From assembly GCF_017794965.1 (NCBI RefSeq), contig NZ_CP051240.1, forward strand, positions 3,658,001 to 3,722,000: a DNA stretch of 64,000 bases. Direction: 5' to 3'. The stretch is from Alcanivorax sp. Its GTDB lineage: Bacteria; Pseudomonadota; Gammaproteobacteria; Pseudomonadales; Alcanivoracaceae. A program made the translations under genes and the position numbers. Below, piece by piece: positions 44,012 through 52,931 of the stretch. How positions within the stretch are numbered: the first letter of the stretch is position 1; the number at the start of each line of letters is the position of its first letter. Below the pieces are notes generated by a model. That model was not told where the DNA came from, ran no database searches, and saw only the letters and a list, made by a program, of their open reading frames with translations.

Positions 44012-44698
44012 ATGTCAGACACCCCCCGCCCCCTGAAGACCCTCCGTCAGGAGATCGCCGCAGCCTGCCAGCAGGCCGGCCGCGATGCGGATGCCGTGAC
44101 CCTGCTGGCGGTGAGCAAGACCCGCACCGCCAGTGAGCTGGCTGCCCTGGCGGATCAGGGCCAGCGGGATTTTGGCGAGAACTACCTGCAGGAAGCGCTG
44201 GACAAAATGGATGACCTGGCAGACCGGGATCTGGTCTGGCATTTCATCGGCCCGATCCAGTCCAACAAGACCCGCGACATCGCGGCCCGCTTTGACTGGG
44301 TGCATTCGGTGGATCGCCTCAAGGTGGCTCGCCGTCTCAGTGAGCAGCGCCCGGCCGGACGGCCGCCCCTGAATGTGTGTATTCAGGTGAATGTGGATGA
44401 CGAGGACAGCAAGAGCGGGGTGCCGTTGGCAGAGGTGGCCGCGCTGGCCGAAGCGGTGGCGGCCCTGCCCAACCTGACCCTGCGCGGCCTGATGGCCATT
44501 CCCCGGGCGGACAGTGATGACCATAACCGTGCCGCTTTCCGACAGCTCGCCATGACACTGTCACAATTGCGCAATACAATGCCCGGCCTCGACACGCTCT
44601 CCATGGGCATGAGTGCGGATTACGGGGTCGCCATTGAAGAAGGGGCCACCGTGATACGGCTGGGAACGGCCCTGTTTGGCCCCCGCCCAACCCGCTAG
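44012..44698 (+). CDS. yggS: YggS family pyridoxal phosphate homeostasis protein
   Basis: A 228-residue PLP-binding TIM-barrel protein (PROSC/YggS). The PLP lysine is in LLAVSKTRTASE, and QVNVDDEDSKSGV, GLMAIPRAD and LSMGMSADYGVAIEEGATVIRLGTALFG are diagnostic. It buffers PLP in the cytoplasm. I chose ATG 44012 (AGGTAGAG upstream); an open frame reaching back to 43652 overlaps pilT and is rejected. It is followed by proC 42 bases later. Confidence 0.95.
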   Translation: MSDTPRPLKTLRQEIAAACQQAGRDADAVTLLAVSKTRTASELAALADQGQRDFGENYLQEALDKMDDLADRDLVWHFIGPIQSNKTRDIAARFDWVHSVDRLKVARRLSEQRPAGRPPLNVCIQVNVDDEDSKSGVPLAEVAALAEAVAALPNLTLRGLMAIPRADSDDHNRAAFRQLAMTLSQLRNTMPGLDTLSMGMSADYGVAIEEGATVIRLGTALFGPRPTR

Positions 44699-44740
44699 CC
44701 CGGCGTGTCGCTTGCGCGACAACCAAAGGACAATGCAGTT

Positions 44741-45550
44741 ATGGCACAGCAACTGATCGGATTTATCGGTGCCGGCAACATGGCGACCAGCCTGGCCGGT
44801 GGCATGGTGGCGAAAGGGATTCGCCCGGCCCGCATCTGGATGAGCGACCCGTCCCAGGATCGCCTTGATGAGGTGTCACAGCTGCATCGGGTGCACGTTT
44901 CCACGGACAACCGTGATGTGCTCAGCCGTGTGGATGTGCTGGTGCTGTCCGTTAAGCCACAGATGATGCAGCAGGTGTGTGAAGACCTGCGTGACCTGAT
45001 CGCTGATCGCCAACCGCTGGTGATCTCCATTGCGGCAGGTATCACGGTGGCCAACCTGAAGGCCTGGCTGGGTGAGACTCCGGTGGTGCGCTGCATGCCT
45101 AACACGCCGTCACTGGTACAGGCCGGCGCCACCGGCCTGTACGCCGCCCCGGGAGTGAGCGATGAGCAGAAGGCCATGGCCAAAGAAATCCTGGGCTCTG
45201 TGGGCCTGACGTTCTGGTTCGATGAAGAGAAGGAACTGGACGCGGTTACTGCGGTATCCGGCTCCGGTCCGGCCTACTTCTTCCTGCTGATGGAATCCCT
45301 GATCGAAGCGGCCAAGGCCCAGGGCCTGGACGCGGCGACAGCCCGTCAGATGGTGCTGCAGACTGCCTGGGGTGCGGCCCAGCTGGCGATCACCAGTGAG
45401 GCGGGCCCGGATGTGCTGCGCCAGCAGGTCACCAGCCCCGGCGGCACCACCGCCGCTGCCCTCAACGTGTTCGAGGAAGCCGGCTTCCGCGAACAGGTGC
45501 AGGCCGCCGTCGCCGCGGCACGGGAGCGCTCGGAAGAGCTGGCCGGATAA
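44741..45550 (+). CDS. proC: Pyrroline-5-carboxylate reductase
   Basis: A 269-residue enzyme that makes proline from pyrroline-5-carboxylate with NAD(P)H. The Rossmann motif is IGFIGAGNMATSL, and the C-terminal signature AVSGSGPAYFFLLMESL with VTSPGGTTAAALNVFEEAGF is present. The start is ATG 44741 with AAAGGA upstream. It lies in yggS-proC-yggT, a conserved arrangement. A heptamer-armed element begins five bases after its stop. Confidence 0.97.
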   Translation: MAQQLIGFIGAGNMATSLAGGMVAKGIRPARIWMSDPSQDRLDEVSQLHRVHVSTDNRDVLSRVDVLVLSVKPQMMQQVCEDLRDLIADRQPLVISIAAGITVANLKAWLGETPVVRCMPNTPSLVQAGATGLYAAPGVSDEQKAMAKEILGSVGLTFWFDEEKELDAVTAVSGSGPAYFFLLMESLIEAAKAQGLDAATARQMVLQTAWGAAQLAITSEAGPDVLRQQVTSPGGTTAAALNVFEEAGFREQVQAAVAAARERSEELAG

Positions 45551-45555
45551 AGGCG

Positions 45556-45709
45556 AGTTGAAAGTTTAAAGTTGAAAGTTCAAAAGCGCGGGCAGGCGCG
45601 CGAGGGTTTCGGGCGTTTGAGTCCGCGCCGTTACCGGTAATCGCGGGCAGGGTCCTGCAGACATGATAACCCGGCCTGCGTTTCAACTTTGAACTTTTCA
45701 CTTTCAACT
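45556..45709. repeat. Heptamer-armed element, AGTTGAA word, between proC and yggT
   Basis: The left arm is AGTTGAA, AGTTTAA, AGTTGAA, AGTTCAA (45556-45583). The core is GC-rich with GCGCGGGCAGG and TCGCGGGCAGGG motifs. The right arm at 45681-45709 is inverted. It interrupts an otherwise conserved gene string, so yggT must be read through it or have its own promoter in 45710-45779. Confidence 0.9.
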
Positions 45710-45779
45710 GTTCTCCACCCTTTGAAATTTGCCCCCCTTGCCCCAAACTCTTCCCCTGTTGCGACCAACGGAGTGATCC

Positions 45780-46328
45780 ATGAACCCCCAGGGTGCCCTG
45801 ATTTACCTGCTCGATTTTGCCTTCAGTGCGTACATCTTTATCGTGCTGACCCGGTTTGTGCTGCAGTTGGCGCGGGCGGATTTCTATAACCCGATTTCCC
45901 AGTTCGTGCTCAAGGCCACCAACCCGCTGCTCAAGCCCATACGGCGTATTGTCCCGGGTTACGGGGGGCTGGATGTGGCGTCGCTGGTGCTGGTGGTGAT
46001 CCTGATCATTACCAAGGCGCTGGTGATTGTGGGTATTCAGGTGGGCGGCTTCCCGTCGGGTATCGGTGGGCAGCTGGTGCTCTACACTCTGCGCGAGCTG
46101 GCCAGCGTACTGCTCAACTATGTGTTCTGGGCGGTCTTTATCCGGGTGATACTCAGCTGGGTGGCACCGGATCCCTACAGCCCGGTGGTACGGATCATTG
46201 TGCAGATCACGGAGCCGATCATGGCACCGGTGCGCAAGATGTTGCCTCCCATGGGGGGCTTTGATCTGAGTCCGCTGTTCGTTCTGTTGGGTATCCAGCT
46301 GCTCAAGATCCTGTTTCAGCTGCACTGA
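45780..46328 (+). CDS. yggT: YggT family membrane protein
   Basis: A 182-residue inner-membrane protein with two copies of the YggT domain: about four to five hydrophobic segments, each half with the motif NP-(I/L)-x-(K/R)-P-(I/V)-R-(R/K), here NPLLKPIRRIVPG (about residues 48-60) and EPIMAPVRKMLPP (about 142-154). Function is unproven; linked to osmotic protection and cell shape in some bacteria. In relatives metX often follows; here it does not. Confidence 0.92.
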   Translation: MNPQGALIYLLDFAFSAYIFIVLTRFVLQLARADFYNPISQFVLKATNPLLKPIRRIVPGYGGLDVASLVLVVILIITKALVIVGIQVGGFPSGIGGQLVLYTLRELASVLLNYVFWAVFIRVILSWVAPDPYSPVVRIIVQITEPIMAPVRKMLPPMGGFDLSPLFVLLGIQLLKILFQLH

Positions 46329-46336
46329 TAACCCTG

Positions 46337-46430
46337 GACGCCGCCGGCAGGCGGCGTCGTTGCATTGTTGGCCGGCGGGTATTACCTCCAAATGGTGGTA
46401 GCCAGCCGACCAGCGTTATGCATATCCTGT
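46337..46430 (+). terminator. GC hairpin after yggT and second stem-loop
   Basis: GACGCCGCC-GGCA-GGCGGCGTC (46337-46358) is a strong stem with only a weak U-rich tail. A second imperfect stem (TTGGCCGGCGGGTATTACC with GGTGGTAGCCAGCCGACC) follows. No gene is seen in 46329-46503. Confidence 0.6.
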
Positions 46431-46503
46431 GCGCCTTGCATTTTCCCTCTGGCCACCAGCCAGTAAAGTGGTTGATCAAACAATGGATTGAAAGGACCGC
46501 ACA

Positions 46504-47985
46504 GTGGATGATCTGCGGGATTTCAGCGTGACCTCCATGCGCACGCTGCACCAATTATCGTTACTCGACCAGGCCGATCTGCCCGGCCTTTTTCAGACGT
46601 ACCTGAGCCGTGGCTGTGAGCTCTTGGGGCTCTCCGTTGGGATTGTCAGCCAGATCGACGATGGCCAATATCGTGTCTCGGCGGTGATCGGCGGCGGTGA
46701 CGCCATTGGTCGCGGTGATGTCTTCCCTCTGGGGGAAACCTACTGCCAGGCAGTGGTCACCAAGCGTGGCACGGTGGCGCTGCATCATGTGGGCGCGCTG
46801 GAAGAGATGCGCAGCCACCCGGTGTACCAGGGCATGCAGCTGGAATCCTATATCGGCACGCCCCTGCGGGTGGCGGGCGAGGTGGTCGGGACCCTCAACT
46901 TCAGCGATACCGGTATTCGCCCGGAACCGTTCACCATGGAAGAGCTGGAGTTCATCGAGTTGATGGCCCAGAGTCTCAGCCACGCCCTGGAGCAAGATGG
47001 GCTGCGCAGCAGTCAGGCGCAGCACCTTGCGGATCGTGAAGCCACTGAACTCCTGTTTGAAGCCGCGTTCCAGCATGCGGCCATTCCCATGGCCATTGTG
47101 GCACCGGATGGGCATTGGCTTCGGGTCAATGATGCGGTCTGCAACCTGCTCGGCTACTCCAGCCGGGAACTGCTGGACATGGACTTCCAGAGCATCACCC
47201 ACCCGGATGACCTGCATAAGGATCTGGCGCACGTACAGTCTCTTTTGTGCGGGGAGAAGAGCCAGTACTGGATGCAGAAGCGCTACTTTCACAGTAACGG
47301 TGAACTGGTGTGGGCGTTGCTGGCGGTGTCCATCGTCCGCAACGCCGATGGCTCGCCGCGCTGTTTCCTTTCCCAGATCAAGGATATCTCGCCCCAGCGC
47401 GAAGCCGAGTCTGCCCTGCAGGCCAAGCGCGAAGAACTGGAGCAGATCAACCAGGAACTGGCCCAGCTGGCGCGCACCGACAACCTTACCGGCCTGCGTA
47501 ACCGGGCGGTGATGATGGAAGTCATGCGCCAGGCCCATGTCAGCTGTGGCCGCAGCCGCGAGCCGCTGGCCTGCCTGCTGATGGAGGTGGACGGATTCCG
47601 CCAGTTCAACGAAACCCATGGCCACAGCGAAGGGGATGTCCTGCTCAAGGCGGTGGCGGATTGTCTGGAGGTGACGGTCGGGGAGGGCGGTATCGTTGGC
47701 CGTTATGGCGCGGATGTGTTCATGGTCATTCTGCCGGAACGGGGCCTCAATGCCGCCCTGCAAACCGCCGATCTGTGCCGTCAGGCGGTGGCGGAGATGA
47801 CCACAGTCGCGCAACCTTTACATCTGAGTGTAGGGGTGGCGGTGTTGCTGCCTGAAGAGGGCGTGGCCCTGCCGGATACCGACGACCTGTTACGCACCGC
47901 CGACCAGGCCCTTTATGCAGCCCGGGATACCGGTGGCGACGGGGTGCGGGCGGTCAGGGTGGAAAGCCTGTCAGTGACGGCATGA
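46504..47985 (+). CDS. GAF-PAS-GGDEF protein with degenerate GGDEF site
   Basis: The start is GTG 46504 with AAAGGA upstream. The 493-residue cytoplasmic protein has a GAF domain (about residues 18-165), a PAS/PAC module (about 180-310), a coiled coil and a GGDEF domain (about 325-485). The active-site loop reads RYGADVF instead of RxGGDEF, and the metal-binding Asp region reads LMEVDGFRQFNETHG. The enzyme is therefore probably not a working diguanylate cyclase and may be a sensor or GTP/c-di-GMP binding protein. It is monocistronic. The following gap contains a poly-C tract and a candidate regulated promoter. Confidence 0.88.
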   Translation: MDDLRDFSVTSMRTLHQLSLLDQADLPGLFQTYLSRGCELLGLSVGIVSQIDDGQYRVSAVIGGGDAIGRGDVFPLGETYCQAVVTKRGTVALHHVGALEEMRSHPVYQGMQLESYIGTPLRVAGEVVGTLNFSDTGIRPEPFTMEELEFIELMAQSLSHALEQDGLRSSQAQHLADREATELLFEAAFQHAAIPMAIVAPDGHWLRVNDAVCNLLGYSSRELLDMDFQSITHPDDLHKDLAHVQSLLCGEKSQYWMQKRYFHSNGELVWALLAVSIVRNADGSPRCFLSQIKDISPQREAESALQAKREELEQINQELAQLARTDNLTGLRNRAVMMEVMRQAHVSCGRSREPLACLLMEVDGFRQFNETHGHSEGDVLLKAVADCLEVTVGEGGIVGRYGADVFMVILPERGLNAALQTADLCRQAVAEMTTVAQPLHLSVGVAVLLPEEGVALPDTDDLLRTADQALYAARDTGGDGVRAVRVESLSVTA

Positions 47986-48089
47986 AACAAGGTCGTGCAT
48001 AGCGCAGGATTTAACTACGCCTTCCCTTTTTCACGCTTGCCTTGTCAGGCGCCGAACGCCTGATGCCCCCTTCATCTCTCCCCGAGCTG

Positions 48090-48142
48090 CCCCCCCCCCC
48101 CCTATTCAGGGGGGTCACGTCCCATCAGGCGCCGCGTAGCAT
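48090..48142 (+). promoter_or_regulatory. C5-N6-G6 dyad and -10 element (site A)
   Basis: A 13-base C run (48090-48102), TATTCA, then six G (48109-48114) followed by TCACG. A -10-like TAGCAT lies 22 bases after the G run (48137-48142). The same layout recurs at 52125 and 53252. It precedes a small possible gene at 48174 and the lipoprotein gene at 48430. Confidence 0.5.
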
Positions 48143-48173
48143 GTGACTCACTTCTCATCTGGGGAAGTAGGTC

Positions 48174-48371
48174 ATGGCAATGGAATGGTTGGTCTCAGAC
48201 CTGACCGGCAAGGATGCCTATCCAGCTACCGCCACAGCGTCGCTTCCTTTCCGCTTTCTCCGGATGAAAATCGTCCACTACGTCGGGCTGAACGACGACT
48301 CCGTCATTCGTGACCGTCGCCATGCAGGGCAATGGGGGGACGGGTCTGTGAGTGATTCAGGGGTACCTTGA
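48174..48371 (+). CDS. Possible small protein or leader ORF
   Basis: A 65-residue frame with GGGGAAG six bases upstream of ATG, lying 32 bases after the -10 element of site A. No known motif is seen. It may be a real small gene transcribed together with the lipoprotein gene at 48430, or chance. Confidence 0.3.
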   Translation: MAMEWLVSDLTGKDAYPATATASLPFRFLRMKIVHYVGLNDDSVIRDRRHAGQWGDGSVSDSGVP

Positions 48372-48429
48372 GTCGACAGCCGAAAACGCTGGGCCAGTAA
48401 CAACCAAATTACATCCACGGGGAAAGCAC

Positions 48430-49566
48430 ATGAAAAAGATGTCAGGGAACAAGACGATTTCTGCGATGGCCTTGGCCACCTTGGTGACAGGTTGTGCCAC
48501 CACCGGCAGTGAAGCGCCGAGCTACGATGCCAATGGCAGTGCGGCCAGCCAGGCGGACAGTTTCATCGCAGCAGAAAACGAAAAATATATGGCGGGTGTG
48601 GACAAGGTGGGTGTTCTGTCCTGCAATGTCATGTTTGGAGTGAACAGTGCAGCGTCGGCGTCCACCAGTGGCGGTTTCCGTTCTGATGCCATGCGTGCAA
48701 CAGGGACCACCCGCCGTTCTGATGTGAAGGTATCGGTCACCTATGCCGCCAAGGGCGTTGATGAAGCAGAAATGCAGCGCATTGCCAACCAGGCTTGCGA
48801 TAACGCTGAGCAGAAACTGTCGGATGCGGGTTTCCAGGTGGTGCCACATGCCACTATCAAGGCGAACCCGCATTACCAGGCAATGCATGCAGAAGGCCGT
48901 GAAAGCCCCTTTGAATACAAGGGTAGTGCGGGGACCCGCTATCTGGTGATGGGTCGCGAAGGAGAAACCATTTCCGATCCTCGATACATCGGCACGGCCA
49001 GTGGATTTGGGCAGGCCTTCAAGGCTGCAGGGGGAAGTTCAGCCCAACAGCATGAGGGGCGCCTGATCAAGGATCTGGGCCTGACAGGGGTCAACGTCAA
49101 TATCCTGATTGATTTTGCCCAGCTGGAATCCGATGGACACAGCAGTTTTGGCGGCTTTGCCAGTAAGGATTCCGCGAAAGTCGATGCCACTATTCAGTTG
49201 GCGGCGAGTGGTGATCTGCGTTTCCAGCCGCTTTCAGCGCAAAAATGCTGGAGCCGTTTCGGCAAGGAAGAGTGCATGATCAAGCCCAACCACATGCCGG
49301 TTTTCAGCACGACCAATGCTGTTGCCACAGCCAACACTTTCTACAGCAGCATTGAGGATGTGACTACCACAACCGACAAGCTGACCTCCGGCATCACCAA
49401 GGGGTTGGGACTGCTGAGTGCCATGAGTGGGACGTCCAGTTCCACGGCCAGAGATATTACCCGCTATCAGGTTAACCTGATTCCTGCTTCCTATGATGCA
49501 GAGAGCAGCGAGTTGGCAAGCGGGTTACTGGAGATGGCCGCCAGCAAGGCAGCCTCATCACGCTAG
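48430..49566 (+). CDS. Hypothetical lipoprotein
   Basis: A 378-residue protein starting at ATG 48430 (GGGGAAAG upstream). It has a lipoprotein signal MKKMSGNKTISAMALATLVTGC-ATTG. Glycine and serine rich; alternating short strands and the segment VLSCNVMFGVNSAASAS suggest a beta-rich envelope protein. I do not recognise the family. Only one further Cys pair is seen (KCWSRFGKEEC). It is terminated by a strong hairpin at 49574. It lies downstream of the site A promoter, so it may belong to the regulon of the neighbouring two-component system. Confidence 0.75.
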   Translation: MKKMSGNKTISAMALATLVTGCATTGSEAPSYDANGSAASQADSFIAAENEKYMAGVDKVGVLSCNVMFGVNSAASASTSGGFRSDAMRATGTTRRSDVKVSVTYAAKGVDEAEMQRIANQACDNAEQKLSDAGFQVVPHATIKANPHYQAMHAEGRESPFEYKGSAGTRYLVMGREGETISDPRYIGTASGFGQAFKAAGGSSAQQHEGRLIKDLGLTGVNVNILIDFAQLESDGHSSFGGFASKDSAKVDATIQLAASGDLRFQPLSAQKCWSRFGKEECMIKPNHMPVFSTTNAVATANTFYSSIEDVTTTTDKLTSGITKGLGLLSAMSGTSSSTARDITRYQVNLIPASYDAESSELASGLLEMAASKAASSR

Positions 49567-49573
49567 GCTGAAC

Positions 49574-49608
49574 CAAAAAAACGGGCCGTATAACGGCCCG
49601 TTTTTTTT
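49574..49608. terminator. Rho-independent terminator
   Basis: A stem AACGGGCCGT with inverted partner is flanked by A7 and T8, strong in both directions. The gap to 50006 then contains a 27-base ACCACAGAG-type 9-mer repeat at 49717-49743 and a REP-like unit at about 49785-49925; no gene is seen. Confidence 0.92.
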
Positions 49609-49716
49609 GGGGTTTATCCCGGGTTCCGGGAAAACCTCACACCTTTTCTTTTCGTAGGGGCGTGGGTTATTCGTTCAGCAAACTGAACTTCCCACCCCAT
49701 TGGCAGAGCCGGTTTT

Positions 49717-49743
49717 ACCACAGAGATCGCAGAGATCACTGAG
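49717..49743. repeat. Nine-base-period repeat (ACCACAGAG type)
   Basis: Three 9-mers ending in CACTGAG. The inverted copy at 60342-60368 has the same 27-base length and the same ends. Nothing links it to a gene. Confidence 0.6.
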
Positions 49744-49784
49744 TAAAAATAATGGGCGTCCTCCGTGGTCTCACCGATTATCCC

Positions 49785-49925
49785 TGTGGGAGCTTGCTTG
49801 CAAGCGAAGGGAGGTTGATCGAGTGCGGGAAAGGCTTCGTTTGCAAGCAAACCATTCGCTTCGCTCATCCTTCGGGCCGCACTCCGTGCGTTAGTCCGCT
49901 ACGCGAGGTTCTCACATCGAGATCA
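49785..49925. repeat. REP-like palindromic unit
   Basis: Begins CTGTGGGAGCTTGCTTGCAA and ends CTACGCGAGGTTCTCACA, with an internal TTCGCTTCGCTCATCCTTCG stretch. It is related to units at 5428, 16580, 33112, 60252 and 62375. Confidence 0.6.
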
Positions 49926-50006
49926 AAACAACCTTCCCCTAATCCATTTCCCACTAACCCGCGATGAACCTTGTTTGCCAGCAACGCCTTGCCCGCCATT
50001 TGTTCT

Positions 50007-52094
50007 CTATCGGGAAACGGGAACAGACAGCATTACTTGCCAGTGTTCATCCACAATACCGAATTCGAAATCGCCCCCGATCTTGTCCGCTCGGGATTGC
50101 ATGATATTCAGCCCCCGTTGTGCCCCAGGTGTCGCAGACGTATCAAGGCCGTTGTTGGTGATGATGATGTCCAGTTTGTCATCGCCGCCATGCAGGGTCA
50201 CTGAAAGCAGAGGTGTATCGGAATGCTTGAGGGCATTGCTCACTGCTTCACGAATAATGCGCGTGGTTTCGCTGAACTGCAGGGCTTGCAACGTGGCAGG
50301 CCCGATGTGCTCATTCCATTGCAGGGTAACGTCATGATCCCTGCAGCGACGCGCGGTTTCCTCGCGCCATTGTGAGGCTGCGGCATCCAGTGACAGGGAA
50401 TGCCCTTCCATGGCCTTGAGAAGATCTCGCAGATCCACGATGGCTTCACGCACAAGCGGTTTGCTGTCCGCAGGAGATTTATGCAGCAGGTGTAACAGCT
50501 TGGCGCCCAGATCATCGTGCATATCCCGGCGAATGCGCTTGCGTTCCTCGCTGGCGCCTTCTTCCCTGGCCGTGCGGGTCTGCTCGACCAGCGCGTGTAG
50601 GGCCAGTACCAGCTTGCCGGTATCCACGTCGTGTCGGCTAAATACCCGTTGCCCACCATGGGGGTGCAGTAATTCGAAATGATGCGGCTGTCCGGTATCT
50701 GGCACCAGTAAACGGTTGCCGTTGTCCTCAATGCTGACGTTTTGCACTGGGCCATCTGCGCGCTTGAAGGATAATGGCGAGAACACCGCTTGCAGCGCGG
50801 CGGCAATCCCGGACTGTTCCGGAGTGTCTTTTTGCGCCTGCAACATGGCAGGCAGCGCCTGGGATAGCCAACTGTCCAGCCCCTGGCGTTGATTGCGGAT
50901 CAATCTGCCCCACAGATATTGCCGCACCGGGAAATACAGCCAGCCAATCAGGGCCACAGAAAGGGCAAGCGTGGCGGGACCGGAAAGGGTGAGCAGGGTG
51001 GCCAGCAGCAGGTCGGTGAGCATGATGACCAGACCGCCCAGTAGCCAGGACCAGAGAGAAAACCACCAGGGTTCCAGATTGAATAACCGATGGCGCACGA
51101 CCCCCATGGCCATGCCCACATACATCAGCAGGAAGGTAGTGAACAGCAGCCCCTGGGACGCCGGGGTTGGCAGTGTCAGCATGGCAGGAAGAATCATGCC
51201 GCCGGCAAAGAATGCGGTACCCAGAATGATGGACAGCACAGTCCAGCGCAGCGCGATACGATCCTGCCGTTGCCCCCGGGTTTTCCAACCCTGCCAGAGG
51301 GCCCCTGCCAGCCCGAGCAGGAAAATTCCCATCACCCATGAGTGAAAACCGGCGGCGGGGGTGGCCACCAGTTGAGCCTGATCGACCACAATGGCGACGG
51401 CAAACAACAGAAAGAACATGCCGGTGAACCAGACCGAAGGAGCCTGGCGCGGATAGTTCCAAAGGAAAGCGCCCAGTGACGCGGAGAACAGCAAGGCTCC
51501 GAAATGATTGATACCGGAGAGCAGTGCAAAAAGTTGTCCTGGCAGGAACAGTTCACGGGTGCTGTAGATGGCGGCGGCAGAGGAGAACAGTACGTAGCTG
51601 AGCCCGGTGAGGGCAAAGGAGTGGATGGCAATGTCGCTGCGTGCCGGCACCCACACCAGCAGACAGATCACCATGCCTGACAAACCGCAAATCAGCTGAA
51701 GCCAGAAAAGGCCGGGCAATGACACCAGAGAACGTGACGATGATGAAATCGCCACGGCGTTGCCGTCGTTATCCAGCAGCAACAAACTCCCTGCCGTGAG
51801 GGCGCTTTCCAGAAACTGGTGGGCGCTGAAGAAATCATTCAGGGCCGCGTAATCGGGTAGTACATCCGGTTCTTCCAGCAACAGCTTCGGGTCGGCTGTA
51901 ATGCGTTGCTGGCCGTTGCTGAACTGTGCCACCGAAAGCATTCGGCCATCCCCAAGGGTGGCGACAATGGCATCTTTATCGGCCCGGAACTGGATATCGC
52001 TAACCGGCAGGGACAGTGCGGCGATGATGGTCATCAGCCCATAAGCGGCCACCAGCAGAAAGCCGATGGCAATCCGGGTCTTGAGTGAAAGCAT
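50007..52094 (-). CDS. Membrane sensor histidine kinase (NarX/DesK-like transmitter)
   Basis: ATG 52094 (AAGGGAAC upstream) gives 695 residues. After a first membrane helix (about 8-30) comes an extracytoplasmic domain of about 85 residues, then around eight hydrophobic segments (about 120-380). The cytoplasmic part ends in a HisKA_3-type dimerisation helix with RRDMHDDLGAK (His526 predicted phosphoacceptor) and a HATPase with N box EAVSNALKHSD and G-box remnant GAQRGLNIMQSRA. It should phosphorylate the response regulator encoded divergently at 52287. The signal is unknown; a multi-helix sensor suggests a membrane or lipid-related cue. Confidence 0.9.
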   Translation of the reverse strand: MLSLKTRIAIGFLLVAAYGLMTIIAALSLPVSDIQFRADKDAIVATLGDGRMLSVAQFSNGQQRITADPKLLLEEPDVLPDYAALNDFFSAHQFLESALTAGSLLLLDNDGNAVAISSSSRSLVSLPGLFWLQLICGLSGMVICLLVWVPARSDIAIHSFALTGLSYVLFSSAAAIYSTRELFLPGQLFALLSGINHFGALLFSASLGAFLWNYPRQAPSVWFTGMFFLLFAVAIVVDQAQLVATPAAGFHSWVMGIFLLGLAGALWQGWKTRGQRQDRIALRWTVLSIILGTAFFAGGMILPAMLTLPTPASQGLLFTTFLLMYVGMAMGVVRHRLFNLEPWWFSLWSWLLGGLVIMLTDLLLATLLTLSGPATLALSVALIGWLYFPVRQYLWGRLIRNQRQGLDSWLSQALPAMLQAQKDTPEQSGIAAALQAVFSPLSFKRADGPVQNVSIEDNGNRLLVPDTGQPHHFELLHPHGGQRVFSRHDVDTGKLVLALHALVEQTRTAREEGASEERKRIRRDMHDDLGAKLLHLLHKSPADSKPLVREAIVDLRDLLKAMEGHSLSLDAAASQWREETARRCRDHDVTLQWNEHIGPATLQALQFSETTRIIREAVSNALKHSDTPLLSVTLHGGDDKLDIIITNNGLDTSATPGAQRGLNIMQSRADKIGGDFEFGIVDEHWQVMLSVPVSR

Positions 52095-52124
52095 GAAGTT
52101 CCCTTGTCTGATGTGGTGCCCTTG

Positions 52125-52171
52125 CCCCCTTGTTTTGGGGGTTGATCCCATGGGCCGCTACTCATTATAAC
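52125..52171 (+). promoter_or_regulatory. C5-N7-G5 dyad and -10 element (site B)
   Basis: CCCCC (52125-52129), TTGTTTT, GGGGG (52137-52141) then TTGAT; a -10-like TATAAC lies 24 bases further (52166-52171). It sits between the divergent kinase and regulator genes and would support autoregulation of the regulator gene. Confidence 0.55.
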
Positions 52172-52286
52172 TGTCTGCAATAGCTGACGACTCAGCGTCA
52201 GCCACTTTTGTATCGCCATTATAAGGCGTGCCTGAAACTATAATCGGGTTTTAGTGAAAGACCCAGTCTTGCCACATGGAGTAAGC

Positions 52287-52931
52287 ATGCTGTCAGTCAA
52301 ACAGGTGTTGATCGTGGAAGACCTTCCTGATGTGGCTGACTGGTTGCACCAGCAGGTGGTGAGCATACTTGATCCAGATCAGGTGAGCCGTGCCACCAAT
52401 CTTGCCGATGCGGTCCGCTGCATGGAGCAGCAGCGATATGACCTGGCGCTGATCGATCTGGGGCTGCCCGATGGCAGCGGCATGTCCCTGGTGCGCCCAT
52501 TCAAGGAAGCCAATCCCACTGCGCAATGCATCATTACCACCATTTTTGATGATGCCGAGCATCTGTTCGGCTCACTGCGTGCCGGTGCCGATGGTTACTT
52601 GCTCAAGGATGATACCGAAGAGGCCTTTGCCGGCCATCTCTCCGGTATCCTGCAAGGGCGACCTCCGCTGTCGGCTTCCATTGCCCGACGCTTGCTCGAA
52701 CACTTCCACCCGTTTGCCGGTGAAGAGGAAGTCGCCCTGACGCGTCGGGAGCGGGACATGCTGACCCTGATTGCCAAAGGGCTGAGCGTAAAACATGCCG
52801 CAGAAAAGCTGGGTATTTCCCACTACACCGCAGCAGGCTACATGAAGGATGTGTATGCCAAGCTTCAGGTGAATACCCGGGCCGAGGCCACCCTCAAAGC
52901 CATTCACATGGGATTGGTCAATCCGTCCTGA
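52287..52931 (+). CDS. NarL/LuxR-type response regulator
   Basis: ATG 52287 (TGGAG upstream) gives 214 residues. The receiver domain has acidic residues in LIVEDLPD, phosphoacceptor Asp57 in LALIDLGLPDGSG and Lys in YLLKDDTEE. The C-terminal LuxR HTH reads LTRRERDMLTLIAKGLSVKH and continues to LGISHYTAAGYMKDVYAKL. It is the partner of the divergent histidine kinase. The three C5-N6/7-G5 dyads in this region are candidate binding sites because they sit about 22-24 bases before -10 elements. Confidence 0.93.
   Translation: MLSVKQVLIVEDLPDVADWLHQQVVSILDPDQVSRATNLADAVRCMEQQRYDLALIDLGLPDGSGMSLVRPFKEANPTAQCIITTIFDDAEHLFGSLRAGADGYLLKDDTEEAFAGHLSGILQGRPPLSASIARRLLEHFHPFAGEEEVALTRRERDMLTLIAKGLSVKHAAEKLGISHYTAAGYMKDVYAKLQVNTRAEATLKAIHMGLVNPS

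Noticed and set aside
46359..46480. Possible c-di-GMP riboswitch before the GAF-PAS-GGDEF gene
   Set aside because: Stem-loops are present but none of the conserved aptamer bases of either known class could be found.
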